A stretch of 64,000 bases of DNA. It comes from Roseburia hominis. Lineage in GTDB: Bacteria; Bacillota; Clostridia; Lachnospirales; Lachnospiraceae. Position numbers and translations under genes: made by a program. The stretch is taken from assembly GCA_021771815.1 (NCBI GenBank), contig JAETOE010000011.1:25105-89104 (forward strand), read 5' to 3'. Shown here piece by piece: positions 54,064-63,795 of the stretch. The stretch's first letter is position 1. Each line of letters begins with the position of its first letter. The notes under the pieces are model-generated. The model saw only the letters and a list, made by a program, of their open reading frames with translations. It was not told the DNA's origin and searched no databases.

Positions 54064-54819
54064 ATGAAGCTTGATTCAATTATGGGAAAGAAAGCACTGC
54101 AGTGTGTCCGGGCCTTATGGCGGCTGACGAAAGATTTTTTTTATCCGCCGCGCTGTCCGGTCTGCGATGAATTGACAGACGCAGAAGGAGTGCTCTGCGA
54201 GGCATGCGCAGGACGGGTACAGACGATGAAGGAACCGGTCTGCAAGCGATGTGGGAAGCCTTTGGTGGATGAGTGTATGGAATACTGCACGGACTGCAGA
54301 AAACGGGAGCATACATATCGGCAGGGGAAGGCAGTTTTTGTTTATCAGGGAGGAATCCGCAGTTCCATGTACCGGTTTAAGTATGCGGGCAGGCGGGAGT
54401 ATGCAGTGTACTATGCAAAGGAGGCGGCGCGGCTCTACGGAGGTTGGGTAAGAAGAAATCAAATAGACGTGATCGTTCCGATTCCGATGTATTCCTGGAA
54501 GAGACGGCAGCGCGGGTACAATCAGGCCGAAGTGTTCGCGCGCGCACTTGGAAGGGAGTTGGAGCTTCCGGTAGATACGCGAGTGGTACGGCGCGTGCGC
54601 AATACAGTTCCTCAGAAGGAATTAAATGACAGAGAACGCGCACGGAATTTAAAAAATGCTTTTCAATTAGTGTCGAATATAGTAGAATATAAGTGTATAT
54701 TGTTGGTAGACGACATATATACGACAGGAAGCACCATGGATGAGGTGGCAGAAACTCTTCTTGATGGAGGAGCAGAACGGATTTATTATATCTGCATCAG
54801 CATTGGCGCAGGATTTTGA
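54064..54819 (+). CDS. comF: ComF family phosphoribosyltransferase-like protein
   Basis: 251 residues. N-terminal zinc module with CPVC, CEAC, CKRC and CTDC pairs (residues ~30-80); C-terminal phosphoribosyltransferase fold with the PRPP loop ILLVDDIYTTGSTMDEVA. ComF is needed for DNA uptake during competence, probably with ComFA helicase; no ComFA or other uptake genes are in the window. The neighbouring YvyF-like gene mirrors the comF-yvyF-flgM order of Bacillus. The ribosome site (CAGGGAAA) is modest. Confidence 0.93.
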   Translation: MKLDSIMGKKALQCVRALWRLTKDFFYPPRCPVCDELTDAEGVLCEACAGRVQTMKEPVCKRCGKPLVDECMEYCTDCRKREHTYRQGKAVFVYQGGIRSSMYRFKYAGRREYAVYYAKEAARLYGGWVRRNQIDVIVPIPMYSWKRRQRGYNQAEVFARALGRELELPVDTRVVRRVRNTVPQKELNDRERARNLKNAFQLVSNIVEYKCILLVDDIYTTGSTMDEVAETLLDGGAERIYYICISIGAGF

Positions 54820-54846
54820 CAGATACAGTTAGGAGGAGTGATTACT

Positions 54847-55254
54847 ATGGACGTACGGAATTGCAAGAACTGCGGGCGGTTGATCAACTATATAGGAGGA
54901 GCGCCTCTTTGTGAGAACTGTAAGAAGAAGCTGGAAGAGAAGTTTCAGGAGGTAAGGGCATATCTCGAAGAGTATCCCGGCTCATCGGTAGAACGGGTGT
55001 CGGAGGCGCTTGATGTATCTGTCAAGCAGATACGCCAGTGGATTCGCGAGGAGCGTCTGACGCTTTCTGTGGCAGGAGCGGACGGCGTTGTGTGTGAACA
55101 GTGCGGCGCACCGATCTGTACCGGGCGTTTTTGTGATAAATGCAAGGCGGAGATGGCGAACACCTTCGCCGGGGCGATCGAAAAGCCAAAGCCAAAGTTG
55201 CAGGAAGCACAGAAGTCGGAGCGCGATAACAAGAATCGCATGCGCTTTTTATAA
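54847..55254 (+). CDS. YvyF-type flagellar-operon zinc-finger protein (TIGR03826-like)
   Basis: 135 residues from ATG 54847, which follows AGGAGG; an in-frame GTG at 54838 is too close to the site. Two zinc modules: CKNCGRLINYIGGAPLCENC at the N-terminus and CEQCGAPICTGRFCDKC near 85-101, with a winged-helix-like middle (SVERVSEALDVSVKQIRQWI). In Bacillus the homologue lies between comFC and flgM and is called a flagellar operon protein. It may be a DNA- or protein-binding adaptor. No flgM follows here; a terminator does. Confidence 0.9.
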   Translation: MDVRNCKNCGRLINYIGGAPLCENCKKKLEEKFQEVRAYLEEYPGSSVERVSEALDVSVKQIRQWIREERLTLSVAGADGVVCEQCGAPICTGRFCDKCKAEMANTFAGAIEKPKPKLQEAQKSERDNKNRMRFL

Positions 55255-55269
55255 GAAGGATACAAAAGG

Positions 55270-55298
55270 AGCAGGGCCTGATGTGCCCTGCTTTTTTT
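55270..55298 (+). terminator. Terminator of the comF-yvyF unit
   Basis: AGCAGGGC (55270-55277) pairs with GCCCTGCT (55285-55292) around a seven-base loop, followed by a run of T. Confidence 0.92.
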
Positions 55299-55338
55299 CG
55301 GCGCTGCATTTCTGGTTTTTGGAGCTTTATTTGATGCT

Positions 55339-55366
55339 TTGAAAATAAAAGACGCTGTGTTATAAT
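55339..55366 (+). promoter_or_regulatory. Promoter of the cdaA-cdaR-glmM operon
   Basis: TTGAAA (55339-55344), 16-base spacer, TATAAT (55361-55366). It lies directly after the yvyF terminator and drives two membrane-protein genes ahead of cdaA. Confidence 0.75.
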
Positions 55367-55443
55367 AAAAATAAGAATGTGTAGCTGTGTGCAATTTTGC
55401 CCGGACGCATTGGATGGGGCAAATGAGAAAGGATACATTGAGT

Positions 55444-55869
55444 ATGGTAAATGAAGAACGGCTGCGGCATATGATAAAGATGGCGCAATTTGATACGAAC
55501 GACGGCAAACGATGTAAGCCGATGATTCAGTATGCGAGGAAGGATTATGTTTCCATGCGGCTTCTGGGAAGCTTTGTTATGGGAACGGTCTGTTATGGCA
55601 TGCTGTTCGGACTTTGGGGGCTGTACTCTATGGAAGAACTGCTGGCAAAGCTGAATAAGCTGGATATCGAGGGACTCCTGACTGTGGCGCTCGTGCCTTA
55701 CATTGTGTTTATGGTGGTTTATCTGGGCACGACATGGATCGTATTTCACATGAAGTATACGAATGGACGGCGCAAGGTAAAACGGTATTACGGTAATCTG
55801 AAAAAGGTCAATCAGATGTATGAACGTGAAGACCGGCTGAAGACGGCAGAGAATAAAGACTGGGAATAG
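55444..55869 (+). CDS. Two-segment membrane protein, first gene of the cda operon
   Basis: 141 residues from ATG 55444 (MVNEERLRHMIKM), preceded by GAAAGGA; an in-frame ATG at 55423 is a possible alternative. Two hydrophobic segments, about 40-60 and 80-102, and charged ends. No family recognised. It begins the operon that makes cyclic di-AMP, 15 bases before the next membrane gene, and may take part in assembling or regulating that complex, which is inference from position. Confidence 0.75.
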   Translation: MVNEERLRHMIKMAQFDTNDGKRCKPMIQYARKDYVSMRLLGSFVMGTVCYGMLFGLWGLYSMEELLAKLNKLDIEGLLTVALVPYIVFMVVYLGTTWIVFHMKYTNGRRKVKRYYGNLKKVNQMYEREDRLKTAENKDWE

Positions 55870-55884
55870 AGCGGGAGGCATGGA

Positions 55885-56886
55885 ATGACAACCATATTGG
55901 AACTCAAAGAGAAGATGATACGTTTTTATGGAAGGTATGAGGTATACATTACGCCGATTGTCAAGTTTGCTGTGGCATTTCTTATCTTCTGTATGATTAA
56001 TGGTAATATCGGATATATGAAGAGCATCAGCAGAATGCCTATTGCACTGATTCTGGCGCTTCTGTGCTCAATCCTGCCGGCAGCGGGTACGATTTTTCTG
56101 GCTGCCATGGTGATTCTGGCGGATATGTATGCATTGTCCATAGAGGTATGTCTTGTGGCGCTGATCCTGTTTGTACTGATTTTCTTTTTATACTTCAGAT
56201 TTGCGCCGCAAAACGGTGTGAGCGTGCTTTTGACACCGATTTGTTTTAAATTAAACATCCCGTATGTTATGCCGGTCGGAATGGGACTGCTTACGGAAAT
56301 ATATTCCGTATTTGCGCTGATCTGCGGTACGGTGGTCTATTTCTTCCTTCACGGTGTGAAGGAGAATGCGGCGCTGCTGGGTGCGGCGGCGGAGGAGAGC
56401 GCGGAGACGAATTCCAAGATCGTGATTGCCTTAAATCAGCTCCTTGGCAATAAGGAAATGTTTCTGGTGATCGGAATAATGACGGCAGCGCTGATTATTG
56501 TTTACTTTGTCCGTAGAATGTCGATTGAGAATGCGTGGCAGATCGCAATTATTTCCGGTGTTTTGTTTGAGACGGTCGGAATGATTGCGGGCTATATGAT
56601 GCTTGGAATCTCCGGGAAAACAATTCCGGTTTTGGTCGGAAATATCATTTCGGCGGTGATCGGGCTTGTACTTCAGTTCCTGTTCTTTAATCTGGACTAT
56701 TCGAGGACGGAGCGCCTGCAGTTCGAGGATGATGAATATTATTATTACGTCAAGGCGGTGCCAAAGGCGTATGTGCCGGGGACGGACAAGAAAGTGAAGC
56801 GTTTTGGCGGAAAGGACGACAAGGAGCGTCTTACCAAGAAACAATTTGCGAGAGAGTTGGACATCGATGAGGATTTATTAGATTAA
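55885..56886 (+). CDS. Polytopic membrane protein of unknown function in the cda operon
   Basis: 333 residues from ATG 55885, which follows GGGAGG. About eight hydrophobic segments between 20 and 270, then a charged cytoplasmic tail ending KKQFARELDIDEDLLD. A YYYYVK stretch and KRFGGKDDKERL lie in the tail. No family I know. It sits just ahead of cdaA (13 bases to the GTG start) and is presumably co-expressed with the cyclic di-AMP synthase. Confidence 0.8.
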   Translation: MTTILELKEKMIRFYGRYEVYITPIVKFAVAFLIFCMINGNIGYMKSISRMPIALILALLCSILPAAGTIFLAAMVILADMYALSIEVCLVALILFVLIFFLYFRFAPQNGVSVLLTPICFKLNIPYVMPVGMGLLTEIYSVFALICGTVVYFFLHGVKENAALLGAAAEESAETNSKIVIALNQLLGNKEMFLVIGIMTAALIIVYFVRRMSIENAWQIAIISGVLFETVGMIAGYMMLGISGKTIPVLVGNIISAVIGLVLQFLFFNLDYSRTERLQFEDDEYYYYVKAVPKAYVPGTDKKVKRFGGKDDKERLTKKQFARELDIDEDLLD

Positions 56887-56899
56887 GGAAGTGGAACGC

Positions 56900-57805
56900 G
56901 TGCAGAATATGTTAGCGACTCTGGATGCTCTTTGGGAAAAGGCATCACTTTATATGAACTTGCCAAAAATCACCATAACGGATGTTGTGGAGATTATAAT
57001 TATAGCGTTTTTGCTCTACTACATGTTGGTGTGGATCAAGAACACCAGAGCGTGGAATTTGTTAAAAGGTCTTATGATCGTGCTGCTGTTTGTGCTGGTG
57101 GCGGCGCTGTTCCAGATGAATACAATCATCTGGATCGCAAAGAATACGGCGAATGTGCTGGTGATTGCGCTGGTAGTCATCTTTCAGCCGGAAATGCGTA
57201 AGGCGCTTGAGAATCTCGGAAGAAAGAATATGCTCATATCTCTTTTCCCGTTTGATATGTCAAAGGGGGAAAATGTTAAGTTTTCCGACAAGACGATCAA
57301 TGAAATGGTAAAGGCGTGCTACGAGATGGGCAAGGTGAAGACCGGGGCGTTGATCGTAGTGGAGGATGAGATTCTGCTTACGGAGTACGAGCGCACCGGA
57401 ATTACGGTGGACGGCGTGCTTACAAGTCAGCTTCTCATCAATATTTTTGAGAAAAATACGCCGCTTCACGACGGCGCCGTTATCGTGCGCGGCGATCGTG
57501 TTGTTGCGGCGACCTGTTATCTTCCGCTGACGGATTCCCTTTCAATCAGCAAAGACCTGGGGACGAGACATCGTGCGGCGGTCGGCATCAGTGAGGCGAG
57601 CGATTCGCTCACAATTGTCGTGTCCGAGGAGACTGGAAGAGTGTCTATTGCGCTGGGCGGAGAATTGTACCGGAATGTTGATGCCGAATTTCTGCGCAAT
57701 AAGCTTACTTATCTTCAGAAGCGCGAGCGCGAATTATCGAAAATTGAATTATTGAAGAGGAGGCTAAAAGATGCTAAAAAGGCTCGGAAAAAGGATAACA
57801 AATAA
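56900..57805 (+). CDS. cdaA: Diadenylate cyclase CdaA
   Basis: 301 residues from GTG 56900 (about ten bases after AAGGAA); GTG 56891 and ATG 56909 are alternatives. Three hydrophobic segments at the N-terminus (about 25-100) and then the DAC domain with the catalytic motifs HDGAVIVRGDRVVAATCYLP and DLGTRHRAAVGISE (DGA and RHR). It joins two ATP into cyclic di-AMP, which controls potassium transport and wall homeostasis. It overlaps cdaR by 35 bases and precedes glmM, the classic cdaA-cdaR-glmM cluster. Confidence 0.96.
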   Translation: MQNMLATLDALWEKASLYMNLPKITITDVVEIIIIAFLLYYMLVWIKNTRAWNLLKGLMIVLLFVLVAALFQMNTIIWIAKNTANVLVIALVVIFQPEMRKALENLGRKNMLISLFPFDMSKGENVKFSDKTINEMVKACYEMGKVKTGALIVVEDEILLTEYERTGITVDGVLTSQLLINIFEKNTPLHDGAVIVRGDRVVAATCYLPLTDSLSISKDLGTRHRAAVGISEASDSLTIVVSEETGRVSIALGGELYRNVDAEFLRNKLTYLQKRERELSKIELLKRRLKDAKKARKKDNK

Positions 57806-59309
57806 TTTTGGCCTCAAGATACTGGCAGCGCTGCTTGCGTTCGTGCTGTGGATCGTTGTCATCAATATTGACAATCCGGTCATACCGAGGAAATATACAA
57901 CGAACGTTATAACAGAGAATACGTCGTTTATCACGGCGCAGAACAAGTATTATGAAGCACTGGATGGAAGCAATACCATAACTTTCAGTGTGTCGGCGGA
58001 GCGCAGCGTTCATGATGAACTCTCCGGTTCTGATTTTACTGCGACGGCGGATATGGAGGACATCGAATATGACGAGGAGAGCGGGATTTACCGCGTTCCG
58101 GTAACAATCACGGCGAACCGTTACAGCAACAGGGTATCGATTGTCTCTAAGGATCTTTATCTGGAAGTGGCGATTGAGGATCTGGGGAGATGCCAGAAAG
58201 CGATTGCTGCAACGACGAAAGGGAGCGTAGCGGACGGCTGTGCGCTCGGCGATGTACAGATTGTCGGATCGAACGTGCTTAAGATATCAGGACCGTCTTC
58301 GATCGTAAGCCGAATTGACAGGGCGGAAGCAGCCATCAATGTAGAAGGAATGTCTACGGATGTCACGGATACGGTGGTGCCGATACTATACGATGCGGAT
58401 GACAATGTGATCGATACCACGAAGCTTACGATGAGTCTTTCTACCGTCAATATATCGGCGCAGATTCTGAATACGAAGGACGTCACACTGGAATTCGCGA
58501 CGATGGGCGAGGTGGCGGACGGCTATCTGCTTATGGGAATCGATCACAGTCTTGATACCGTGCGCATCAAAGGCGAAGCGGCGACGCTCAATACCGTCAA
58601 TAAAGTATCGATTCCGAAGGAAGTACTGGATATTTCGGGAATTACGGAGAACCTTGAAACGATGGTCGATATCACTTCTTATCTGCCGTCAGGGACTTCT
58701 CTGGTGCTAAACTCAGATGCCAAGGTGGATGTTGTAGTAAAGGTAGAGCCGATCGTCACGAAGAACTACGTGATTCCTGCCGGAAATATCGCGATAGAGA
58801 ATTTACAGGACGGATATACAGCGCGGATTGACACGGATGCAGTGACAATTGCTGTCAGCGGAGCAAAGAGCGAAGTGGATGCGGTTGATGCAAACAGTCT
58901 GGTCGGAAGCATTGATGTGGGCGGTCTGGGCGCAGGAGAACACAATCCGACTGCCACATTCACGTTGGAAGGAGAGCATTGCTGGATTGACAACGTGAGA
59001 GTTCCGGTCACAATCAGCGGCGGAAACGATGAGGCTGCGGAGGATGGGGAATCCGGCGGACAGACGAATACTCCGGGTACGGGAAATAGTACCACGGGTG
59101 GGGCGTCTGGAAGTACGACGGGCGGAACAACCGGAAATACGACGGACGGCTCGGAGAATACGACGACAGGCACAACGGGAGGAACGACCGGAAGCGGTAC
59201 GACGGATCAGACGGGCGGCGGTTCGGGTAATGCCGGAGAAGCAGGAAATACGGGAACAGACGGCGGAACAACGACAAGTACGCCGAATAAGACTGGAAGT
59301 TCGGATTAG
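57771..59309 (+). CDS. cdaR: CdaA regulatory protein CdaR (YbbR domains)
   Basis: 512 residues. One N-terminal membrane segment (about 17-35) with an extracellular region of about four YbbR repeats, for example [16 protein letters not shown] and [21 protein letters not shown]. It binds CdaA in the membrane and tunes its activity. The C-terminal ~85 residues are Gly/Thr-rich low complexity (for example [17 protein letters not shown]), longer than in most CdaR proteins, and may span the cell wall. The gene starts inside cdaA, with GAGGAGG as ribosome site. Confidence 0.93.
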   Translation: MLKRLGKRITNNFGLKILAALLAFVLWIVVINIDNPVIPRKYTTNVITENTSFITAQNKYYEALDGSNTITFSVSAERSVHDELSGSDFTATADMEDIEYDEESGIYRVPVTITANRYSNRVSIVSKDLYLEVAIEDLGRCQKAIAATTKGSVADGCALGDVQIVGSNVLKISGPSSIVSRIDRAEAAINVEGMSTDVTDTVVPILYDADDNVIDTTKLTMSLSTVNISAQILNTKDVTLEFATMGEVADGYLLMGIDHSLDTVRIKGEAATLNTVNKVSIPKEVLDISGITENLETMVDITSYLPSGTSLVLNSDAKVDVVVKVEPIVTKNYVIPAGNIAIENLQDGYTARIDTDAVTIAVSGAKSEVDAVDANSLVGSIDVGGLGAGEHNPTATFTLEGEHCWIDNVRVPVTISGGNDEAAEDGESGGQTNTPGTGNSTTGGASGSTTGGTTGNTTDGSENTTTGTTGGTTGSGTTDQTGGGSGNAGEAGNTGTDGGTTTSTPNKTGSSD

Positions 59310-59365
59310 ACAGGGAGCGCAAAGAACACTTTGCGGATAGAAAAGTGGAGTATGGAGGAAATAAG

Positions 59366-60715
59366 ATGGCTAGAATGTTCGGAACAGACGGAGTGCGGGG
59401 GATTGCCGGCTCTGAACTTACGATTGAACTGGCGACAAAGCTCGGGCAGGCGGGAGCATATGTCCTTACCAGAGAGCAGGCGCATCAGGCGACGATTATT
59501 GTAGGATGTGACACCAGGATTTCCGGGGGAATGTTGGCGAGTGCGTTGATGGCGGGAATTTGTTCTGTGGGAGCCAACGCGATTTTTGTCGGGGTGATGC
59601 CGACTCCGGCGATCGCTTATCTGACAAGAAAGCACAAGGTAGATGCGGGGGTTGTTATTTCCGCGTCGCACAATCCGATGGAGTTCAACGGTATCAAGTT
59701 TTTCAACGGGGAGGGCTATAAGCTGTCCGACGAACTGGAGGATGAAATCGAGGCATTGATTCGCGATAACATGAAGGACGTGGTGCTGCCTGTCGGTTCC
59801 GGCGTCGGGAAAATCGAATACCGCTTCGATCTGCGCGACGAGTACGTCAGGTTCATGGAGAAGTGCGTGCCGGTTAATCTGGCGGGAAAGAAGATTGTGG
59901 TGGACTGTGCGGAGGGCGCTTCCCACTATACTTCTGTAAAGGCGCTTAAGGATCTGGGGGCGGAGCTTGTTGCAATTCATACAGATCCGGATGGCACGAA
60001 TATTAATTCGAACTGCGGATCGACGCATATGGACGAATTGAGGGCGAGAGTCGTATATGAGAAAGCCGATGTGGGAATCGCGTTTGACGGGGATGCGGAC
60101 CGCATGCTTGCAGTCGATGAGAAGGGCGATTTGATCGACGGCGATCAGGTCATGGCAATCTGCGGTAATTACATGAAGCAGAAGGGAAAACTGAAAAAGA
60201 ACACGATTGTTGTAACCGTCATGAGCAATCTTGGATTTTCACTTATGGGGGAGCGGGAAGGCATCCATGTGGAAAAGACTAAGGTCGGAGATCGATATGT
60301 GCTTGAAAATATGCGGGAGCATGGCTACAATATGGGCGGCGAGCAGTCGGGACACATTATTTTCCTGGATGACAATACGACGGGGGACGGTCTTCTGAGC
60401 GCACTGCATCTGTTGGAAGTCATGGTAGACACGGGCAAGCCGTTGTCTGAACTTGCCTCTGTTATGGAGGTTCTGCCGCAGGCGCTTGTCAATGCGAAGG
60501 TGCCGAATCACAAGAAAGAACGCTTTATGGAATATCAGGAGATCGCGGATGCAATCGCAGAGGTTGATAAGAAGTTTGGCGGCGAGGGACGTGTACTGAT
60601 ACGTCCGTCCGGCACGGAACCGCTCGTGCGCGTTATGATCGAGGGCAAGGATCAGAAAGTGATAGAAAAAGAGGCGAAAAAGCTCGCGGAGCTGATTACG
60701 CAGACAATGTTGTAG
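59366..60715 (+). CDS. glmM: Phosphoglucosamine mutase GlmM
   Basis: 449 residues from ATG 59366, which follows GGAGG; the longer frame begins at a GTG without a site. Catalytic Ser101 is in SASHNP; the metal loop is FDGDADR; the sugar loop is GEQSGHI and the phosphate-binding loop RPSGTEP near the C-terminus. It converts glucosamine-6-phosphate to glucosamine-1-phosphate for peptidoglycan precursors. It can bind CdaA and inhibit cyclic di-AMP synthesis in other Firmicutes, which explains the conserved operon. Confidence 0.97.
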   Translation: MARMFGTDGVRGIAGSELTIELATKLGQAGAYVLTREQAHQATIIVGCDTRISGGMLASALMAGICSVGANAIFVGVMPTPAIAYLTRKHKVDAGVVISASHNPMEFNGIKFFNGEGYKLSDELEDEIEALIRDNMKDVVLPVGSGVGKIEYRFDLRDEYVRFMEKCVPVNLAGKKIVVDCAEGASHYTSVKALKDLGAELVAIHTDPDGTNINSNCGSTHMDELRARVVYEKADVGIAFDGDADRMLAVDEKGDLIDGDQVMAICGNYMKQKGKLKKNTIVVTVMSNLGFSLMGEREGIHVEKTKVGDRYVLENMREHGYNMGGEQSGHIIFLDDNTTGDGLLSALHLLEVMVDTGKPLSELASVMEVLPQALVNAKVPNHKKERFMEYQEIADAIAEVDKKFGGEGRVLIRPSGTEPLVRVMIEGKDQKVIEKEAKKLAELITQTML

Positions 60716-60772
60716 AAATGCGTATGGAAAGGCGTTAATAAGAGGATAATAAATGTTTGGAGGGAACAGAGC

Positions 60773-61036
60773 ATGGTAAGTCAGAAAGTCACAATCAAGA
60801 ATCCGACGGGGCTTCATTTGAGACCTGCGGGAATTTTGTGTAAGGAGGCAATGCAGTTTAAAGCGCATATTACGTTCCGTTATCATGAGAATACGGCGAA
60901 CGCAAAGAGTGTGCTGAGCGTACTTGGCGCATGCATTAAATCCGGTGATGAGATTGAATTGGTGTGCGATGGAGAGGATGAAGCAGAGGCGTTGACGACG
61001 CTTGTCGCAGCAATCGAGAATGGACTCGGGGAATAA
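60773..61036 (+). CDS. HPr family phosphocarrier protein
   Basis: 87 residues with His15 in the TGLHLRPAG motif, the site phosphorylated by enzyme I, and Ser46 in NAKSVLSV, the regulatory site of HPr kinase. It is the usual HPr size. Whether it is the main sugar HPr (PtsH) or a Crh/NPr-like paralogue cannot be decided, because no ptsI or hprK lies near. The start follows GGAGGGAA. The next gene begins 22 bases after its stop. Confidence 0.93.
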   Translation: MVSQKVTIKNPTGLHLRPAGILCKEAMQFKAHITFRYHENTANAKSVLSVLGACIKSGDEIELVCDGEDEAEALTTLVAAIENGLGE

Positions 61037-61058
61037 TAGGAGTGAAAGGATAATCGGA

Positions 61059-61931
61059 ATGAAGAAAATATTAGTGACAGGATGCAATGGACAGCTTGGA
61101 CGTGCGATTCGGGCGCAATATGCCGGGGAAGATGTGACGTTCATCAATACGGATGTGGCAGAGGGGGACGGTGTGACGGCGCTTGATATTGCCGACATAG
61201 ATGCAGTACTTACAATCGTCCGCGCCGAGCGGCCGCAGGCCATTATTAATTGCGCTGCGCACACGAATGTAGATGTCTGTGAGACGCAGTGGGATGCGGC
61301 TTACCGGATCAATGCAATCGGACCGCGCAACCTTGCGATTGCGGCGGCGGACGTGGATGCGAAGCTGATTCACGTGTCAACGGATTATGTGTTTGAAGGC
61401 AACGGAACGCATCCGTACACGGAGTTTGACGCGCCGAATCCGGTCAGCGCTTATGGCAAGACGAAGCTTGAGGGCGAGCGTTTTGTGAAGGAATTTGCGC
61501 GTAAATATTTTATTTTCCGCACGGCATGGCTCTATGGGGACGGCAAGAATTTTGCGAAGACGATGCTGCGCCTTTCCGAGAATCATGACGAGGTGAGCGT
61601 GGTGTGCGATCAGAAGGGATCGCCGACAAGCGCGGTCGAACTGGCGCGGGCGATTCATCACTATGAGCCGACGGAGAATTATGGATTGTTCCATGCGACC
61701 TGCGAGGGAGATACGAACTGGGCAGAATTTGCAGAGGCAGTCTTTGGGAGAGCGGGGAAGAATACGCGTGTGAACCATGTGACGAGCGAGGAGTATGCCG
61801 CGATGAATCCGGCGTCCGCAAAACGTCCGGCGTATTCCATTCTGGATAACTATATGATGCGTCTGACGGACGGATACCGGATGGCAGACTGGGAGAGCGC
61901 GCTCGACGAGTATATGCGGGATATGAAATAA
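61059..61931 (+). CDS. rfbD: dTDP-4-dehydrorhamnose reductase
   Basis: 290 residues from ATG 61059, which follows AAAGGATAA; the longer frame overlaps the HPr gene. SDR fold with cofactor loop TGCNGQLG, catalytic YGKTK, and the RfbD-type DTRLYGDGKNFAKTML-like segment WLYGDGKNFAKTML. It makes dTDP-L-rhamnose for surface polysaccharide. The other rfb genes (rfbA, B, C) are not in the window. The assignment is to the RfbD family; related NAD-dependent reductases cannot be fully excluded. Confidence 0.9.
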   Translation: MKKILVTGCNGQLGRAIRAQYAGEDVTFINTDVAEGDGVTALDIADIDAVLTIVRAERPQAIINCAAHTNVDVCETQWDAAYRINAIGPRNLAIAAADVDAKLIHVSTDYVFEGNGTHPYTEFDAPNPVSAYGKTKLEGERFVKEFARKYFIFRTAWLYGDGKNFAKTMLRLSENHDEVSVVCDQKGSPTSAVELARAIHHYEPTENYGLFHATCEGDTNWAEFAEAVFGRAGKNTRVNHVTSEEYAAMNPASAKRPAYSILDNYMMRLTDGYRMADWESALDEYMRDMK

Positions 61932-61992
61932 CGTGTATTTGTGAGGACGTGGATACGGGTACAATAAAGCGGAGAAAGGATAACCGGAACAA

Positions 61993-63795
61993 ATGAGAAA
62001 TGCTATGGTGCGTGACTTGAGGGATTATGTAAGGAACCATTGGAGACTTCTGGCGGCGTCCATGGCAGTAATGGTCATTTGTTACGGTTTCCTTGTTTTC
62101 TGCGGAAATATTCGTATCGACACCGAGGAACTAATAAACAATCCGGGTTCGAATCTGGGCTGGCTCGTCATCGGCAGGTGGAGTCTTGTCCTGTTCAAAA
62201 AGATGCTGGGGCTTACCGTGCACAATACGGTGGCGAGCGGTGTATTGTTCTTTCTGTTTTTTTGGCTGGGTGCGAATTTGATAACTTTTGCGTTGTACCA
62301 TTTCGCGGAGAGGAAGGAACGTTGGCATTACTGGATATTTCTGTTGCTGTATGTGACATCTAATATCTGGTGTTACCAGATTTATTTCTCGCTGCAGCAG
62401 GCGGAGGTCGCGTTTGCGATGCTGCTTCTGGTGATCGCTGCAATTCTTGCGATGAAAGCGTGCTTTGCGTCTGTGCTGTCTAAAGCCGGCGATTGGCAGT
62501 CAGGCGGACATGGGGAAAAGAGCGTATGGCGGAATAGGTTTAAAATTGTGCTGTCGGCGGCGCTTCTGTTTCTGGGGCTTGGCGCATATCAGGCGTTGGC
62601 TGCTTACTATATCGCGGTTTGTCTCGTACTGTTTCTTATCATGCTGCCGGAAATGGGCGGCGGTGAAAAACTGCCGGCGGATGATATTATGACGATGACG
62701 GCAAATGGCAGTGAAACGATCACAGCAAATGGCAGCGGAGAGACGCAGACAAATGTAAATCGTGATATACGGCGCGGCGTGCTGCTTCTGATCGCCCATT
62801 TTGCGGTGGTCTACATTGTTTACACTGCGTATGTGAAATATTTTATGGTAAGCTCCGACTATATGGAAAGCCAGATGGGCTGGGGAAGACTTGTGTTTGC
62901 CGACTGTGTGAAGAATATTCTTCGGACGGCGAAGAATGTGCTGATCGGGTACGGTCCGCGGAATTTTTCTTTTTACGGGTGCGGCGTACTGCTTTTGATT
63001 GCGGCGTTTGTCATTCTGCGGAGAAGAGGGCACTGCCGGGGGCTGCTCTGGTCTGCGCTGGGGATCATCGGAATTCTGGGCGTACCGTTCCTCATGACCA
63101 TCTACATGGGGGAGATGCTTGTGACAAGATCCCAGTTCGCGCTTCCTGTGGCGGCGGCATTTCTTGGAATGTACGGCGTGGGTGTGCTTGAGGGCACACG
63201 GGAGAAGCCTGACGCTAAAGAGAGCAGTGATGAGGCGTGCGCTGCCGGAATGGGCGATGGCAGGAGGCATGATGCGAAGAAATGCGGTGGCAGAGCAGTG
63301 GGATGTCTGATACTTTTGGGAAAGTTGTGCGTTGTCATCACGATTGTGTTACAGATGGGCTATGATCTGCGCCTGACCTACACGGATACGGTTCGCTTCC
63401 GGGAGGATACGGCGGTGACGGACGCGCTCCTACAGGAGCTTTTAAGCGCGTGCGACGGCGAGTTGCCTGAGCAGCCGGTGATTTTTGTCGGATACCGGAA
63501 ACCGGAGCTTGGCGGAATCTGCAGACGTACAGAAATGTACGGATGGTCCTTTTATGAGTGGGATTACAGCGCGGACAATCCGACCGGAGCGACGCACCGC
63601 ATTGCGGGTTTTGCCAAGGCTTATGCGGGGGAATCGCTGAATGAGGGTGCGACAGACGGACAGCGGCAGGCCGCGGCGGAGCTTGCGGAGACAATGCAGG
63701 ATTTTCCGGGGGAGGGCTCGGTCCGGGTGACGGATGAATTTGTGGTCGTGCGGCTGTCAGAGATCACGGAGCGGACGGATCTGGACTGGTGGTAA
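61993..63795 (+). CDS. Polytopic glucosyltransferase-domain membrane protein
   Basis: 600 residues. About eleven hydrophobic segments in the first 460 residues, beginning AASMAVMVICYGFLVF, with DTEELINNPGS and GRWSLVLFKKM, features of the Glucos_trans_II (GtrII-like) family that adds sugars to surface glycans using lipid-linked donors. The external C-terminal part (from about 470) carries PVIFVGYRKPELGG and ends TDLDWW. It lies directly after the rhamnose reductase and may act in the same surface polysaccharide pathway. The ribosome site AAAGGA is twelve bases from the ATG, so a shorter start at 62005 is possible. 63796-64000 has no recognisable gene. Confidence 0.85.
   Translation: MRNAMVRDLRDYVRNHWRLLAASMAVMVICYGFLVFCGNIRIDTEELINNPGSNLGWLVIGRWSLVLFKKMLGLTVHNTVASGVLFFLFFWLGANLITFALYHFAERKERWHYWIFLLLYVTSNIWCYQIYFSLQQAEVAFAMLLLVIAAILAMKACFASVLSKAGDWQSGGHGEKSVWRNRFKIVLSAALLFLGLGAYQALAAYYIAVCLVLFLIMLPEMGGGEKLPADDIMTMTANGSETITANGSGETQTNVNRDIRRGVLLLIAHFAVVYIVYTAYVKYFMVSSDYMESQMGWGRLVFADCVKNILRTAKNVLIGYGPRNFSFYGCGVLLLIAAFVILRRRGHCRGLLWSALGIIGILGVPFLMTIYMGEMLVTRSQFALPVAAAFLGMYGVGVLEGTREKPDAKESSDEACAAGMGDGRRHDAKKCGGRAVGCLILLGKLCVVITIVLQMGYDLRLTYTDTVRFREDTAVTDALLQELLSACDGELPEQPVIFVGYRKPELGGICRRTEMYGWSFYEWDYSADNPTGATHRIAGFAKAYAGESLNEGATDGQRQAAAELAETMQDFPGEGSVRVTDEFVVVRLSEITERTDLDWW

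Noticed and set aside
59306..60028. Minus-strand open frame of 240 codons
   Set aside because: Antisense to glmM, which is well supported.
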